Part shown: positions 39,648 through 48,265 of the stretch, one piece after another
Layout of the letters: each line of letters starts with the position of its first letter
Numbering within the stretch: position 1 is the first letter of the stretch
DNA from: Bradyrhizobium sp. CB1015
GTDB lineage: Bacteria > Pseudomonadota > Alphaproteobacteria > Rhizobiales > Xanthobacteraceae
NCBI RefSeq assembly: GCF_025200925.1
Contig: NZ_CP104174.1
Span: 868,001-932,000, forward strand
DNA length: 64,000 nt
Direction of reading: 5' to 3'
Position numbers and translations under genes: made by a program
Notes under the pieces: generated by a model
The model's database searches: none
The model's input: only the letters and a program-made list of their open reading frames with translations
What the model was told of the DNA's origin: nothing

Positions 39648-39881
39648 GTGAGACTGCTGATCGAAATCGCCACCGCGGCCTTGCTCGTCGTCTGCATCAG
39701 CGCCACCAGCGCGGCGTTTGCCGGCGGCAAGACCGGTCGCAGCGCCGACGGCCTCAGCTGCGGCTTCACGGTGCCGCAGAATGCGTCGTCCGCAGTCCGC
39801 TGCGCTGCGATCAAGCGCCAATGCGGCGGCAAGTTCTACGCAAGCGCGTGCGGTGACAAATTGATGTCCGCAGCAAATTGA
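39648..39881 (+). CDS. Small exported four-cysteine protein
   Basis: Function unknown. The 77-residue product has a signal peptide (MRLLIEIATAALLVVCISA...AFAGG) and a mature part of about 50 residues with four cysteines (LSCGF, VRCAA, RQCGG, SACGD), enough for two disulfides. The start is a GTG at 39648 with GGAGGAG 7 bases before it. It lies between glgP and the LysR gene. The LysR gene ends 24 bases after this stop, convergent. Confidence 0.72.
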   Translation: MRLLIEIATAALLVVCISATSAAFAGGKTGRSADGLSCGFTVPQNASSAVRCAAIKRQCGGKFYASACGDKLMSAAN

Positions 39882-39904
39882 GAGCCGTCGGAGCTTTGGC
39901 GAGC

Positions 39905-40768
39905 TCAAGCCGCCTTGCTCTGCACCGCATCGCAAAACTCCGCGAGACGGTCCGCAAGCCGCAGCGTCGCCGGGCTCGCATCCGGCGAAGCCATCAGTGC
40001 AACCTCGGTCTTGTTGATCGGCGCAAAGCCGTCCTTTGCAGTCAGCACGCGGTGATCGGACTGGATCGCCATCTCCGACAGGATGCTGAGGCCCATGCCG
40101 GCGGCGACCGCGGCCTGGATGCCGGCGAGGCTCGATGAGGTGTAGGCGGTGTGCCAGGCGCGGCCCGCGCTTTCCAGCGCGTGGATGGCGCCGGCGCGAT
40201 AGATGCAGCCGAGCGGAAAGCCGATCAGCGGCACCGAGGGGACGTCGACATCGACCGGATGGCTCTTGCTGGTGACCCAGTGCACCCGCTCCGGCCATAC
40301 TGCGATCGCGTCCTTTGCCCCGGCCTCGCGCTTGTAGAGCGCAAGGTCGAGCTCGCCGCGCTCGAGATCGCGCGCGAGATGCTTGCTCTGGTCGGCGCGC
40401 ACGTCGAGCCGCAACCCCGGATGCGAGCGCGAGAACGCGCCCAGCAATTTTGCCAAGCGGTAGGCTGCAAAGTCCTCGGGGATGCCGAGCCGGATCGCGC
40501 CTTTGCTATCAGGCTGGCGCAACACGTCGCGCGCCTCCTCGGCGAGCGACAGCAGCCGCCGCGCATAGGAGAGCAGCCGCTCGCCGGCCTCGGTCGGCCG
40601 CACCTCCTTGCCGTCGCGGTGCAGGAGCACCTGACCGACATCCTCCTCCAGCCGCTTGATCTGCTGGCTCACGGTCGATTGCGTGCGGTGGACCCGCTCG
40701 CCGGCGCGGGTGAAGCCGCCGGCCTCGACCACCGAGACGAAGCTGCGCAGCAGCTCGAGATCGAGCAT
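39905..40768 (-). CDS. LysR-family transcriptional regulator
   Basis: A 287-residue regulator with an N-terminal winged helix (MLDLELLRSFVSVVEAGGFTRAGERVHRTQSTVSQQIKRLEED, residues 1-60) and a periplasmic-binding-like effector domain from about residue 90. The ATG at 40768 has GGAGG 6 bases upstream, within a longer frame to 40810. It is divergent from an EamA transporter gene 113 bases away, and the usual reading is that it controls that gene. The intervening DNA is AT-rich around 40800-40830, with TTAA-TCAT-TTAA as the only small dyad. No T-N11-A box is obvious. The effector is unknown. Confidence 0.9.
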   Translation of the reverse strand: MLDLELLRSFVSVVEAGGFTRAGERVHRTQSTVSQQIKRLEEDVGQVLLHRDGKEVRPTEAGERLLSYARRLLSLAEEARDVLRQPDSKGAIRLGIPEDFAAYRLAKLLGAFSRSHPGLRLDVRADQSKHLARDLERGELDLALYKREAGAKDAIAVWPERVHWVTSKSHPVDVDVPSVPLIGFPLGCIYRAGAIHALESAGRAWHTAYTSSSLAGIQAAVAAGMGLSILSEMAIQSDHRVLTAKDGFAPINKTEVALMASPDASPATLRLADRLAEFCDAVQSKAA

Positions 40769-40880
40769 GGCCGCCTCCATTCGAAAATCCACTTGTATCG
40801 AGTTAATCATTTAATTTCCAAATGACAAGCGGCATCCCTAGATCGAGGGCCCAGAAGAAAAAACATCCGAGAAGGCCCTC

Positions 40881-41789
40881 ATGTCCCTCGCCCCCTCGCT
40901 GCCCGTCCCTCGCAGCCGCTTCAACACGCTGCCGCTCGCCATCGGCGTGTTCTGCCTGCTCTGGAGCTATGCCTTCATCGCCGGCAAGATCGGCGTCACC
41001 CATTGCCCGCCGCTGATCCTGCTGGCGGCGCGCTTCTCGCTCGCGGGCATCCTGATCCTGGGTGCCACGTTGATCCGCGGCGAAGCCTGGTCCTTGTCGT
41101 GGCGCGATGTCGCGATCTTCGCCGTGCTCGGCATCGCCAACAACGCGCTCTATCTCGGGCTCGGCTATACCGGCCTGCAATCCGTCTCGGCCGGTCTCGG
41201 CGGCCTGATTGTGTCGGCCAATCCGGTGTTCACCGCGGGCCTTGCCGCGCTTCTGCTCGGGGAAGGCATGACCTGGCGCAAGGCGACCGGCCTGTTGCTC
41301 GGGATCATCGGTGTGACGGCAATCGTCTGGCATCGCCTCTCGGTCGGCACCGATTCGCTGCACGGCATCGTCTTCACGCTGGCCTCGCTCGCCTCGATCG
41401 TCGCCGGCACGATCCTGTTCAAGCTGCTGGCGCCGAAGGGGTCCCTGTGGATCGGCAACGGCGTGCAGAACCTCGCCGCCGGCATCGTGCTGACGCCGAT
41501 CGCGCTCGTTTTCGCCGATGTCGACGCGATCGACTATACGCCGGGCCTGATCGGCGCCTTCGCCTTCCTCGTACTCGGCGGCTCGATCCTCGCTTCTTGG
41601 CTCTGGTTTCATCTCTTGAAGGTGTGTGGTGCCACCGCCGCCAGCGCCTATCATTTCCTGATGCCGCCGCTCGGCATGCTGTTCGCGTTCCTCGTGCTCG
41701 GCGAGCACATCGAGGCGCGCGACCTGCTCGGCATCATTCCGGTCGCGCTCGGCATCTATCTGGTGACGCGGCAGAAGGCGGCGGCGTGA
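40881..41789 (+). CDS. EamA (DMT) family transporter
   Basis: A 302-residue inner-membrane protein with about ten helices arranged as two EamA repeats. The first half has WSYAFIAGKIGVTHCPPLILLAARF and GLQSVSAGLGGLIVSANPVFTA, and the second GGSILASWLWFHLLKVCGATAASAYHFLMPPLGMLFA. DMT exporters remove amino acids or other metabolites. The substrate is unknown. It is divergent from the LysR gene, which is its likely regulator. Confidence 0.9.
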   Translation: MSLAPSLPVPRSRFNTLPLAIGVFCLLWSYAFIAGKIGVTHCPPLILLAARFSLAGILILGATLIRGEAWSLSWRDVAIFAVLGIANNALYLGLGYTGLQSVSAGLGGLIVSANPVFTAGLAALLLGEGMTWRKATGLLLGIIGVTAIVWHRLSVGTDSLHGIVFTLASLASIVAGTILFKLLAPKGSLWIGNGVQNLAAGIVLTPIALVFADVDAIDYTPGLIGAFAFLVLGGSILASWLWFHLLKVCGATAASAYHFLMPPLGMLFAFLVLGEHIEARDLLGIIPVALGIYLVTRQKAAA

Positions 41790-41875
41790 GCAGGGCGGCT
41801 TCGTCGGATAGCTCGCCTCGCCCGGTCGAGCCGGGCGATGACGAGAGGAGAGAGTGACGCCCTGGAGTGCGCTAC

Positions 41876-42646
41876 TCAGTCCTTCCTGAACACGATCGAG
41901 GCCATCCACCCCGTCATCAGTGCCATCGCAACCGTGGCGAGGCCATAGATCAGGCCGTTCTGCCGGGCGGTGGTCGCGACGAACTGCTCGAAGCCGACCT
42001 TGACGATCTCGAACGCCGTCTCGGTCTTGCCGATGAATGCACCGTTGGCGAACAGCTTGATCTCGATCTCATAGGTGCCGATCGGCACCTCCGCGGGCAG
42101 CGGAATGCCGGTGCGGAACAGCGTCGGCGTCAGGAACGTCACCGCGCTTCCATCCTCGCGATAGAGCCCGCGCTGGGTGCGCAGGCGAATGAAGGCCGAG
42201 CGGAACGCATCGTTCGGCACTACGTCGGCAAAGTCGCCGCTGACCCGCTGGGTCAGCAGCACGTTGTTGAGCCCGATCTGCTGCCGCCGCGCGATCTCGG
42301 GCGAGGTGATGGCGTCGAACGGGCGGTTGGCGAACAGCGCGAGATAGCTCGGCACCTGCAGGAACTGCCGGTAGTCGGTGTTGATCCAGATGCCGAAGGT
42401 ACGCTCCTTCCGCCGCGTCACCATGTCGGCGCGCGGACCCATCACGGTGACGACGAGATCGTAGGCCGTGCGGTCGGCGGACGTCGTCGCATCCTTCTCG
42501 ACCGAGCCGAACAGCACCAGCTCCTCGCCGGAATAGTTCGGCGTCACCGTGACGCGGTGGTTCGAGACCGACACGATCAGCCGCTCGGCCCGCGCGGCGC
42601 CGCCGAACAACAGAACGAGGACGATGGCGAGGAACGTGCGCCTCAT
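41876..42646 (-). CDS. TIGR02186-family membrane-anchored protein
   Basis: A 256-residue protein with a signal peptide (AARAE, cut near residue 21), a long periplasmic beta-rich domain and a single C-terminal membrane helix (LATVAMALMTGWMASIVF). SVSNHRVTVTPNYSGEELVLFGSVEKD matches the TIGR02186 family, which is found beside TauE/SafE permeases. Its ATG overlaps the TauE stop by four bases. It may help the exporter recognise its anion. The function is inferred from this pairing only. Confidence 0.85.
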   Translation of the reverse strand: MRRTFLAIVLVLLFGGAARAERLIVSVSNHRVTVTPNYSGEELVLFGSVEKDATTSADRTAYDLVVTVMGPRADMVTRRKERTFGIWINTDYRQFLQVPSYLALFANRPFDAITSPEIARRQQIGLNNVLLTQRVSGDFADVVPNDAFRSAFIRLRTQRGLYREDGSAVTFLTPTLFRTGIPLPAEVPIGTYEIEIKLFANGAFIGKTETAFEIVKVGFEQFVATTARQNGLIYGLATVAMALMTGWMASIVFRKD

Positions 42647-43560
42647 CCGCTCACTCCGAGCTCACGGATGGTGAAGAGATCGGAGGGCTGGATCACCAGC
42701 TCAATGGCGAAGCGGACGCCGACCGAGAGGATGAGCAACCCCAACAGCAGCCGCAGCTGCTCGCCGCGGATCTTCTGGCCGGCACGGGCGCCGAACTGCG
42801 CGCCGGTGACGCCGCCGACCATCAGGATCAGCGCCAGCACGGCATCGACCAGGTGATTGGTCACCGCGTGCAGCATGGTCGCGAACAGCATGGTGACCAG
42901 CGTCAACACCATCGAGGTCCCGATCACCGTCGAGGTCGGCACCCTCAAGAGATAGATCATGATCGGCACCAGGATGAAGCCGCCGCCGATTCCCATGATG
43001 GCGCCGATGAAACCGATCATGATGCCGACGATCACCACGGGGATGACAGAGAGATAGATCTTCGAGCGCTTGAACCGCATCTTCAGCGGCAGGCCGTGGA
43101 TCCAGTTGTGGGTGCGGCGCGGCGGAAGCGCGCCGCGCCGGGTCCGCATCAAGGCGCGCAATCCTTCCGAGAACATCAGGCTGCCGACCGTGGTGAGCAG
43201 CACGACGTAGGAGAGCGCGATCATCAGGTCGAGCTGGCCGAGCGCGCGCAGCTGGGTGAAGGTCCAGACGCCGAGCGTCGTGCCGGTCACGCCGCCGCAT
43301 AACAAGACGCTCGCCAGCGCCGGATCGATCGCGCGCCGCCGCCAATAGGAGAGCGCGCCGGAAAAGGAGGAGGCGGCGATGTGGCTCGCCACGGAGGCGA
43401 CCGCGACCGCCGGCGTGATGCCGATGAAGATCAAAAGCGGCGTCATCAGGAAGCCGCCGCCGATGCCGAACATGCCGGAGACGAAGCCGACCGCCGCGCC
43501 CATGGCGAGCACCAGGAAGACGTTGACCGGAAGATCGGCGATCGGGAGGTAAAGCTGCAT
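42643..43560 (-). CDS. TauE/SafE-family sulfite or sulfonate exporter
   Basis: A 305-residue permease with about eight helices in two related halves. Both copies of the family's glycine-rich motif are visible: FGIGGGFLMTPLLI near residue 36 and MGIGGGFILVPIMI near residue 180. These proteins move sulfite, sulfoacetate or similar anions. The frame extends upstream to 43710, but the ATG at 43560 fits the first helix. The TIGR02186 gene follows with overlap. Confidence 0.92.
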   Translation of the reverse strand: MQLYLPIADLPVNVFLVLAMGAAVGFVSGMFGIGGGFLMTPLLIFIGITPAVAVASVASHIAASSFSGALSYWRRRAIDPALASVLLCGGVTGTTLGVWTFTQLRALGQLDLMIALSYVVLLTTVGSLMFSEGLRALMRTRRGALPPRRTHNWIHGLPLKMRFKRSKIYLSVIPVVIVGIMIGFIGAIMGIGGGFILVPIMIYLLRVPTSTVIGTSMVLTLVTMLFATMLHAVTNHLVDAVLALILMVGGVTGAQFGARAGQKIRGEQLRLLLGLLILSVGVRFAIELVIQPSDLFTIRELGVSG

Positions 43561-43749
43561 TGAACCACGCACCGGCGAGACGGATCGACGAACGCGGAAT
43601 GCTCGCGAAAGGACGGAACGATTGCCGCGTCCCTCAATAGCGGAATTCGCCGGCGGGCGGGACCGGGAATTTCGGGCGTGGTGAACGGGCGTGCGCGTGA
43701 TGATATCCACGTCCCCCTCTCCATGCCGCAGGCGGGGAGAGGCGAAAGA

Positions 43750-44685
43750 TCAGAACGGACTCACCGAGAAATACCGCAGCCAGAGATCGGTATAGCGGCC
43801 TTTTTCCCAGATCCGGAACATCGCCCAGTTCAGGGCCTGGCGCAGCACGTCATTGCCCTTGCGCACGGCGATGCCGATGCCCTCGCCGAAGAAACGGCTC
43901 TCGACGAAGGGACCGCCGGAGAAGGCGCAGCAATCGGCCGAATCCGTGCCGTTGATCCAGAACGCCAGCGAGATGGCGTCGCCGAAAATGAAGTCGACCT
44001 CGCCCTTGCGCAGAGCTGCGCGCATCGCATCGTCACTGGGATAGGCACGCAGCTCGGCGTCGGTGAACATCGCCTTCAGATACGCCTCGTGCGCGGAGCC
44101 GGCGATGACGCCGACCTTCTTGCCTTCGAGATATTCGGGACGGATCTCCGGCATCACCGCATCCTTGCGCGAGACGAAGCGCGCCGGCACACGGTAATAG
44201 GGATCGGTGAAGTCGACGCGGGCGCGCAGCTGCGGGCTCACCGCCATGGAGGCGATGATGGCATCGCCCCGGTTGGAGGTGAGCGCATCCACCAACGTCT
44301 CGAAACGCCGCATCTGCACCGTGCAAGTGACCTTGATCTCCTCGCAGAGCGCGCGGGCAAGGTCGACGTTGAAGCCGGCCGGATTGCCGTCGGCGCCGGT
44401 GAAGTTGAACGGCGGATAATCGGTCTCGGTCAGGAAACGGATCACGGTCAGGCGCGACAGGTCCGGTCGCTCCGGCCGCCGGCGCGGGTCCCAGAACCCG
44501 GGCACGGCCTGCGGGGCGGCCTGGGGCACGGTTTGCGGGGGGGCCTGAGGTGCTGCCGGCGGTCGCTTGGCGGGCGCTTGCGCGTTCGCCTCGGTGAGGC
44601 CGCCGAGCAGGCAAAGGCCGGCAGCCAGCCCTGCCAGCAAGCCACGGACAGATTTGAACGATTTCGCCTGTTGCGATGGAGCCAT
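43750..44685 (-). CDS. Periplasmic solute-binding protein (SBP_bac_3)
   Basis: A 311-residue protein with a signal peptide (ending TEANAQA, about residue 36), a Pro/Ala/Gln-rich linker (about 37-62) and a type II binding fold. TVIRFLTETDYPPFNF, AGFNVDLARALCEEIKV and RRFETLVDALTSNRGDAIIASM form the family-3 signature. It has no ABC permease or ATPase partner nearby, so it is an orphan receptor. The ligand is probably an amino acid or similar small molecule, by family. Confidence 0.85.
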   Translation of the reverse strand: MAPSQQAKSFKSVRGLLAGLAAGLCLLGGLTEANAQAPAKRPPAAPQAPPQTVPQAAPQAVPGFWDPRRRPERPDLSRLTVIRFLTETDYPPFNFTGADGNPAGFNVDLARALCEEIKVTCTVQMRRFETLVDALTSNRGDAIIASMAVSPQLRARVDFTDPYYRVPARFVSRKDAVMPEIRPEYLEGKKVGVIAGSAHEAYLKAMFTDAELRAYPSDDAMRAALRKGEVDFIFGDAISLAFWINGTDSADCCAFSGGPFVESRFFGEGIGIAVRKGNDVLRQALNWAMFRIWEKGRYTDLWLRYFSVSPF

Positions 44686-44784
44686 CGGCCGAAGGAATGA
44701 ATTTCGTCGGGATCAGAGGGCCTTATAGACCATCCGCCCAGGAACGCGAGCGTGGAATGGGGGGCAAGGCGAAGGTCTCTCGCT

Positions 44785-44871
44785 CGTCATGCCCGGGCCT
44801 GTCCCGGGCATCCACGAACTTTCGCGCCTGGCCCGAGAACGTGGATGGCCGGGTCAAGCCCGGCCATGACG
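44785..44871. repeat. CGTCATGCCCGGG palindromic element, copy 1
   Basis: 87 bases that begin CGTCATGCCCGGGCCTGTCC and end with CCCGGCCATGACG. Two nested hairpins are visible: an outer pair CGTCATG/CATGACG and an inner pair around ATCCACG and CGTGGAT. Members of the same family lie at 50171, 52964 and 63592. Confidence 0.9.
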
Positions 44872-44902
44872 ATGTGGAAGCACTGCGCCCAAAATCGGGC
44901 CT

Positions 44903-45493
44903 TCAAAGATACTTCTTCAAGTCAACCGCCGCCTCTTCCGGCGTCCGCTTCAAATTGAACGGCGAGACGAACCTGCCGTCGCGGTCCATCAGGTAGATCA
45001 GCGCGGTGTGGTCCATGGTGTAATCGCCATCCTTGGTCGGGACCTTCTTGGCATAGACCCGGTAGGAGGTGATGACCTTGGCGGTCTCGGCGGGGTCGCC
45101 GGACAGGCCCTGGAGGTGCGGATCGAAGCTCGACAGGTAATCCTTCATCGTCGCCGGCGTGTCGCGCTCGGGATCGACCGAGATGAAGACGGCGTTGACC
45201 TTGTCGGCGTCCTTGCCCAGTGCGCGCAGCACTTCCGAGATCTCGAACAGCGAGGTCGGGCAGACGTCGGGGCAATGGGTGTAGCCGAAGAAGATCAGGG
45301 TCGGCTTGCCCTTGAGGCTCTTGTCGGTAACGGCCTTGCCGTTCTGGTCGGTCAGCTGGAACGGGCCGCCGATCGCGGCCGGCTGTGCCACCTTGCTGAC
45401 CCCGCCCATGATCCAGAACATGATCAGCAGCCCGACAACGAGGCTTGCGGCGAAGGCGGTCGCGATCACCAGCGGGCGGGTGGCGGAGCTCAT
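44903..45493 (-). CDS. SCO1/SenC-family copper chaperone
   Basis: A 196-residue protein with an N-terminal membrane anchor (about 9-30) and a thioredoxin-like periplasmic domain. The copper ligands are C74 and C78 in YTHCPDVCP and H162 in DHTALIYLMD. SCO proteins deliver copper to cytochrome c oxidase or act as redox partners of it. A 64-residue membrane protein precedes it by 24 bases and probably shares its transcript. No oxidase genes are in the window. Confidence 0.93.
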   Translation of the reverse strand: MSSATRPLVIATAFAASLVVGLLIMFWIMGGVSKVAQPAAIGGPFQLTDQNGKAVTDKSLKGKPTLIFFGYTHCPDVCPTSLFEISEVLRALGKDADKVNAVFISVDPERDTPATMKDYLSSFDPHLQGLSGDPAETAKVITSYRVYAKKVPTKDGDYTMDHTALIYLMDRDGRFVSPFNLKRTPEEAAVDLKKYL

Positions 45494-45517
45494 GGGCGGA
45501 AAACTTCCTGTCGCAGG

Positions 45518-45712
45518 TCAGAAGCAGGCGGCAAAGCCGGTCCTGATCATTTCGAAGAACACCTGGCTGCCATAGTGGAACCAGAGTGCCAGCGCGCCGA
45601 TTACGGCGAGACCGCCGATTGCCGCGCCAGTCCACAGCAGCACGGATGGCATCCGCCCGGCAGTGGGCGAATTGTCCGATAGCCGATGTGCCGGGTGCAG
45701 CGGTTGAGCCAT
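45518..45712 (-). CDS. Small single-helix membrane protein upstream of SCO1
   Basis: A 64-residue product with a short cytoplasmic head (MAQPLHPAHRLSDNSPTAGRMPS) and one membrane helix of about 20 residues (VLLWTGAAIGGLAVIGALALWFHYG), followed by SQVFFEMIRTGFAACF. I recognise no family. The gene lies 24 bases upstream of the SCO1 gene in the same direction, so the context is copper delivery or cytochrome oxidase assembly. Confidence 0.65.
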   Translation of the reverse strand: MAQPLHPAHRLSDNSPTAGRMPSVLLWTGAAIGGLAVIGALALWFHYGSQVFFEMIRTGFAACF

Positions 45713-45816
45713 GACAACGATCGGGACGAAGGCCCCGGTTCCCTGGCTTTCAGATAGGGTTTACGCCGACTGCGGGCAAGACGGCGCCGCCACAGGACGC
45801 CGTCAGGCTGCGGATG

Positions 45817-46338
45817 TCAGCGAAGAAGCTGGCCCCGAGCGGATTCGAGCTGCTCCGCTTGCGGAAGCGACCGGCGCGACGGCTTGGCCGTCGAAGCCTG
45901 CGCGTCCAGGTAGCAGGGCTTGTACATGGCCTCGAGCTGCTTGCCCCTCAGGAAGAGCATCCGCGGGGTCAGGCCGCCCCGCTGGCCGATCCAGCGCCTC
46001 ACCTGCGAGGGATACATCGCATAGAGCATCTGGGTTGCTTCGGGATTGGTGACGGCGCGGCCGTTGGCACCGAAATCCCAGGCGGCGTGGAAGCCCAGCG
46101 TCGCATGCGAGGTCACGCAGATGCGGTCGTGCGGGATGGCACCGAGAACGATGGTGCAGGCCGAGGCACAGAGGCCGTCGATGATGACCGTCTCGCCCGA
46201 TTGCCTGAGGTCCTGGTATCTGTCGACGTAGGTTCCAATCCGGCCGCCGCGGTCATCCGCGATCCGAACCACCGCGTGAGAAGCCCCCATGCCCACGATC
46301 AAGAGAACCGCCGCAAGCAACCCCGTCAGAAACTTCAT
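45817..46338 (-). CDS. Exported ClpP/crotonase-like protein
   Basis: Function unknown. The 173-residue product begins with a signal peptide (MKFLTGLLAAVLLIVGMGASHA). The core, TYVDRYQDLRQSGETVIIDGLCASACTIVLGAIPHDRICVTSHATLGFHAAWDF, resembles periplasmic COG3904-type proteins of the Clp/crotonase fold, with the SAC serine in the place of the ClpP-type nucleophile and GFH after the second loop. Catalysis cannot be confirmed. The frame is open to 46506; the ATG at 46338 starts the signal peptide. Confidence 0.7.
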   Translation of the reverse strand: MKFLTGLLAAVLLIVGMGASHAVVRIADDRGGRIGTYVDRYQDLRQSGETVIIDGLCASACTIVLGAIPHDRICVTSHATLGFHAAWDFGANGRAVTNPEATQMLYAMYPSQVRRWIGQRGGLTPRMLFLRGKQLEAMYKPCYLDAQASTAKPSRRSLPQAEQLESARGQLLR

Positions 46339-46603
46339 TGTCCCCCGCCCCAGTCGAATTCGAATCTGCGTGTCCGGTGGTGATGCACGGCTAGCGTCTG
46401 TCGTAACCAAGGTTTTGTCTAGGCAGGCCTGCTGGCTCAAAACAAATTCAAATCCAGTGTTGCGTCCGCGCTGCACCCGGCCGGTCTCTATCCCAAAGTG
46501 GAACAAGTTAATGAGGTCTTACGCGCCATCCCCTTGATCTCAGTTGCAACCGCTGGCTTCAATCCGGGCAATTACAGGGAGGAACTCATGGAGGGGGAAG
46601 CGC

Positions 46604-48262
46604 ATGGCTGAAGAAACGGACGTCGTCGTCGTCGGCGCGGGACTGTCGGGCCTCGTTGCCGCCACCGAGATCGCCGATGCGGGCAAGCGCGTGATGGTTG
46701 TCGATCAGGAAGGCGAGCAGTCGCTCGGCGGCCAGGCGTTCTGGTCGTTCGGCGGCTTGTTCCTGGTCGATTCGCCGGAGCAGCGCCGGCTCGGCATCAA
46801 GGATTCCTACGAGCTCGCCATGCAGGACTGGCTCGGCACCGCCGGCTTCGACCGCGACGAGGATTTCTGGCCGCGCCAATGGGCTGAAGCCTATGTGGCC
46901 TTCGCGGCCGGCGAGAAGCGGGACTGGCTGCGCGCGATGGGCCATCGCTTCTTTCCCGTGGTCGGCTGGGCCGAGCGCGGCGGCTATGACGCGATGGGAC
47001 ACGGCAATTCGGTGCCGCGCTTCCACGTCACCTGGGGCACCGGCCCGGGCATCGTCGAGCCGTTCGAGCGCCGCGCGCGCGAGGCGATGAAGACTGGCCG
47101 ATTGACCTTCAGGTTCCGCCATCGCGTCGATGCACTCTCCATCACCAATGGCACGGTGAACGGCGTCAGCGGCGTCGTTCTTGCGCCTGATCATGCAGAG
47201 CGCGGCAAGAGCTCCTCGCGCAACGTGGTCGGCGACTTCGCTCTGAAGGCGCAGGCCGTGATCGTCGCCTCCGGCGGCATCGGCGGCAACCACGAGCTGG
47301 TGCGGCAGAACTGGCCGAAGCGGCTCGGTGATCCCCCGAAATTCATGATCTCCGGCGTGCCCGAGCATGTCGACGGTCGCATGATCGGCATCACGGAAAG
47401 GGCCGGCGCGCGGCTGATCAACCGCGACCGCATGTGGCATTACGTCGAGGGCATCCAGAACTGGAACCCGATCTGGCCCCGCCACGGCATCCGCATCCTG
47501 CCAGGTCCCTCCTCGATGTGGTTCGACGCAACAGGCACGCGGCTGCCGGCGCCGCTGTTCCCGGGCTCCGACACGCTCGGCCAGCTCAAATACATCATGT
47601 CGACCGGCTACGATTATTCCTGGTTCATCCTGACCCAGAGCATCATCAAGAAGGAGTTTGCGCTGTCGGGCTCGGAGCAGAACCCCGATCTGACCGGCAA
47701 GAGCTGGCGCATGACACTTCGCCGCGCCACCAACAAGGGGGCGCCGGCGCCGGTGGAGGCGTTCAAGAGCCACGGTGTCGACTTCATTGTCCGCGACAAG
47801 CTCGGTGAGCTCGTTGCGGCCATGAACAAGCTCGCCGGCAGCGATCTTCTCAAGCTCGAGCACATCAAGATGCAGATCGAGGCGCGCGACCGCGAGATCG
47901 CCAATCCCTATGTCAAGGATGTGCAGGTCATGAACATCCACAATGCGCGCCGCTATATCGGCGACAAGTTGATCCGCACCGCTTCCCCGCACCGCATCCT
48001 CGATCCCGCGCATGGGCCGCTGATCGCCGTGAAGCTCAACATCCTCACCCGCAAGACGCTGGGCGGCTTCGAGACCGATCTCGACTCCCGCGTGTTCGGG
48101 GAAGAGGGCCGCGTCATTCCCGGCCTCTACGCCGTCGGCGAAGCCGCCGGCTTCGGTGGCGGCGGCGTGCATGGCTATCGATCGCTGGAGGGGACTTTCC
48201 TGGGCGGCTGCCTGTTCTCGGGCCGCAATGCCGGCCGTGCCGCCGCCAAGGCCGTGGGCTAG
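46604..48262 (+). CDS. FAD-binding dehydrogenase (KstD/fumarate reductase type)
   Basis: A 552-residue flavoenzyme. The FAD dinucleotide motif is VVVVGAGLSGLVAATEIADAG, with the acidic end VMVVDQE. The C-terminal FAD motif is FGEEGRVIPGLYAVGEAAGFGGGGVHGYRSLEGTFLGGCLFSGR, typical of the FAD_binding_2 family with ketosteroid dehydrogenase and fumarate reductase members. WSFGGLFLVDSPEQRRLGIKDS is seen in the uncharacterised FAD-binding dehydrogenase subgroup. Substrate unknown. The ATG at 46604 has GAGGGGGA before it. The next gene starts 3 bases after the stop. Confidence 0.88.
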   Translation: MAEETDVVVVGAGLSGLVAATEIADAGKRVMVVDQEGEQSLGGQAFWSFGGLFLVDSPEQRRLGIKDSYELAMQDWLGTAGFDRDEDFWPRQWAEAYVAFAAGEKRDWLRAMGHRFFPVVGWAERGGYDAMGHGNSVPRFHVTWGTGPGIVEPFERRAREAMKTGRLTFRFRHRVDALSITNGTVNGVSGVVLAPDHAERGKSSSRNVVGDFALKAQAVIVASGGIGGNHELVRQNWPKRLGDPPKFMISGVPEHVDGRMIGITERAGARLINRDRMWHYVEGIQNWNPIWPRHGIRILPGPSSMWFDATGTRLPAPLFPGSDTLGQLKYIMSTGYDYSWFILTQSIIKKEFALSGSEQNPDLTGKSWRMTLRRATNKGAPAPVEAFKSHGVDFIVRDKLGELVAAMNKLAGSDLLKLEHIKMQIEARDREIANPYVKDVQVMNIHNARRYIGDKLIRTASPHRILDPAHGPLIAVKLNILTRKTLGGFETDLDSRVFGEEGRVIPGLYAVGEAAGFGGGGVHGYRSLEGTFLGGCLFSGRNAGRAAAKAVG

Positions 48263-48265
48263 ATC

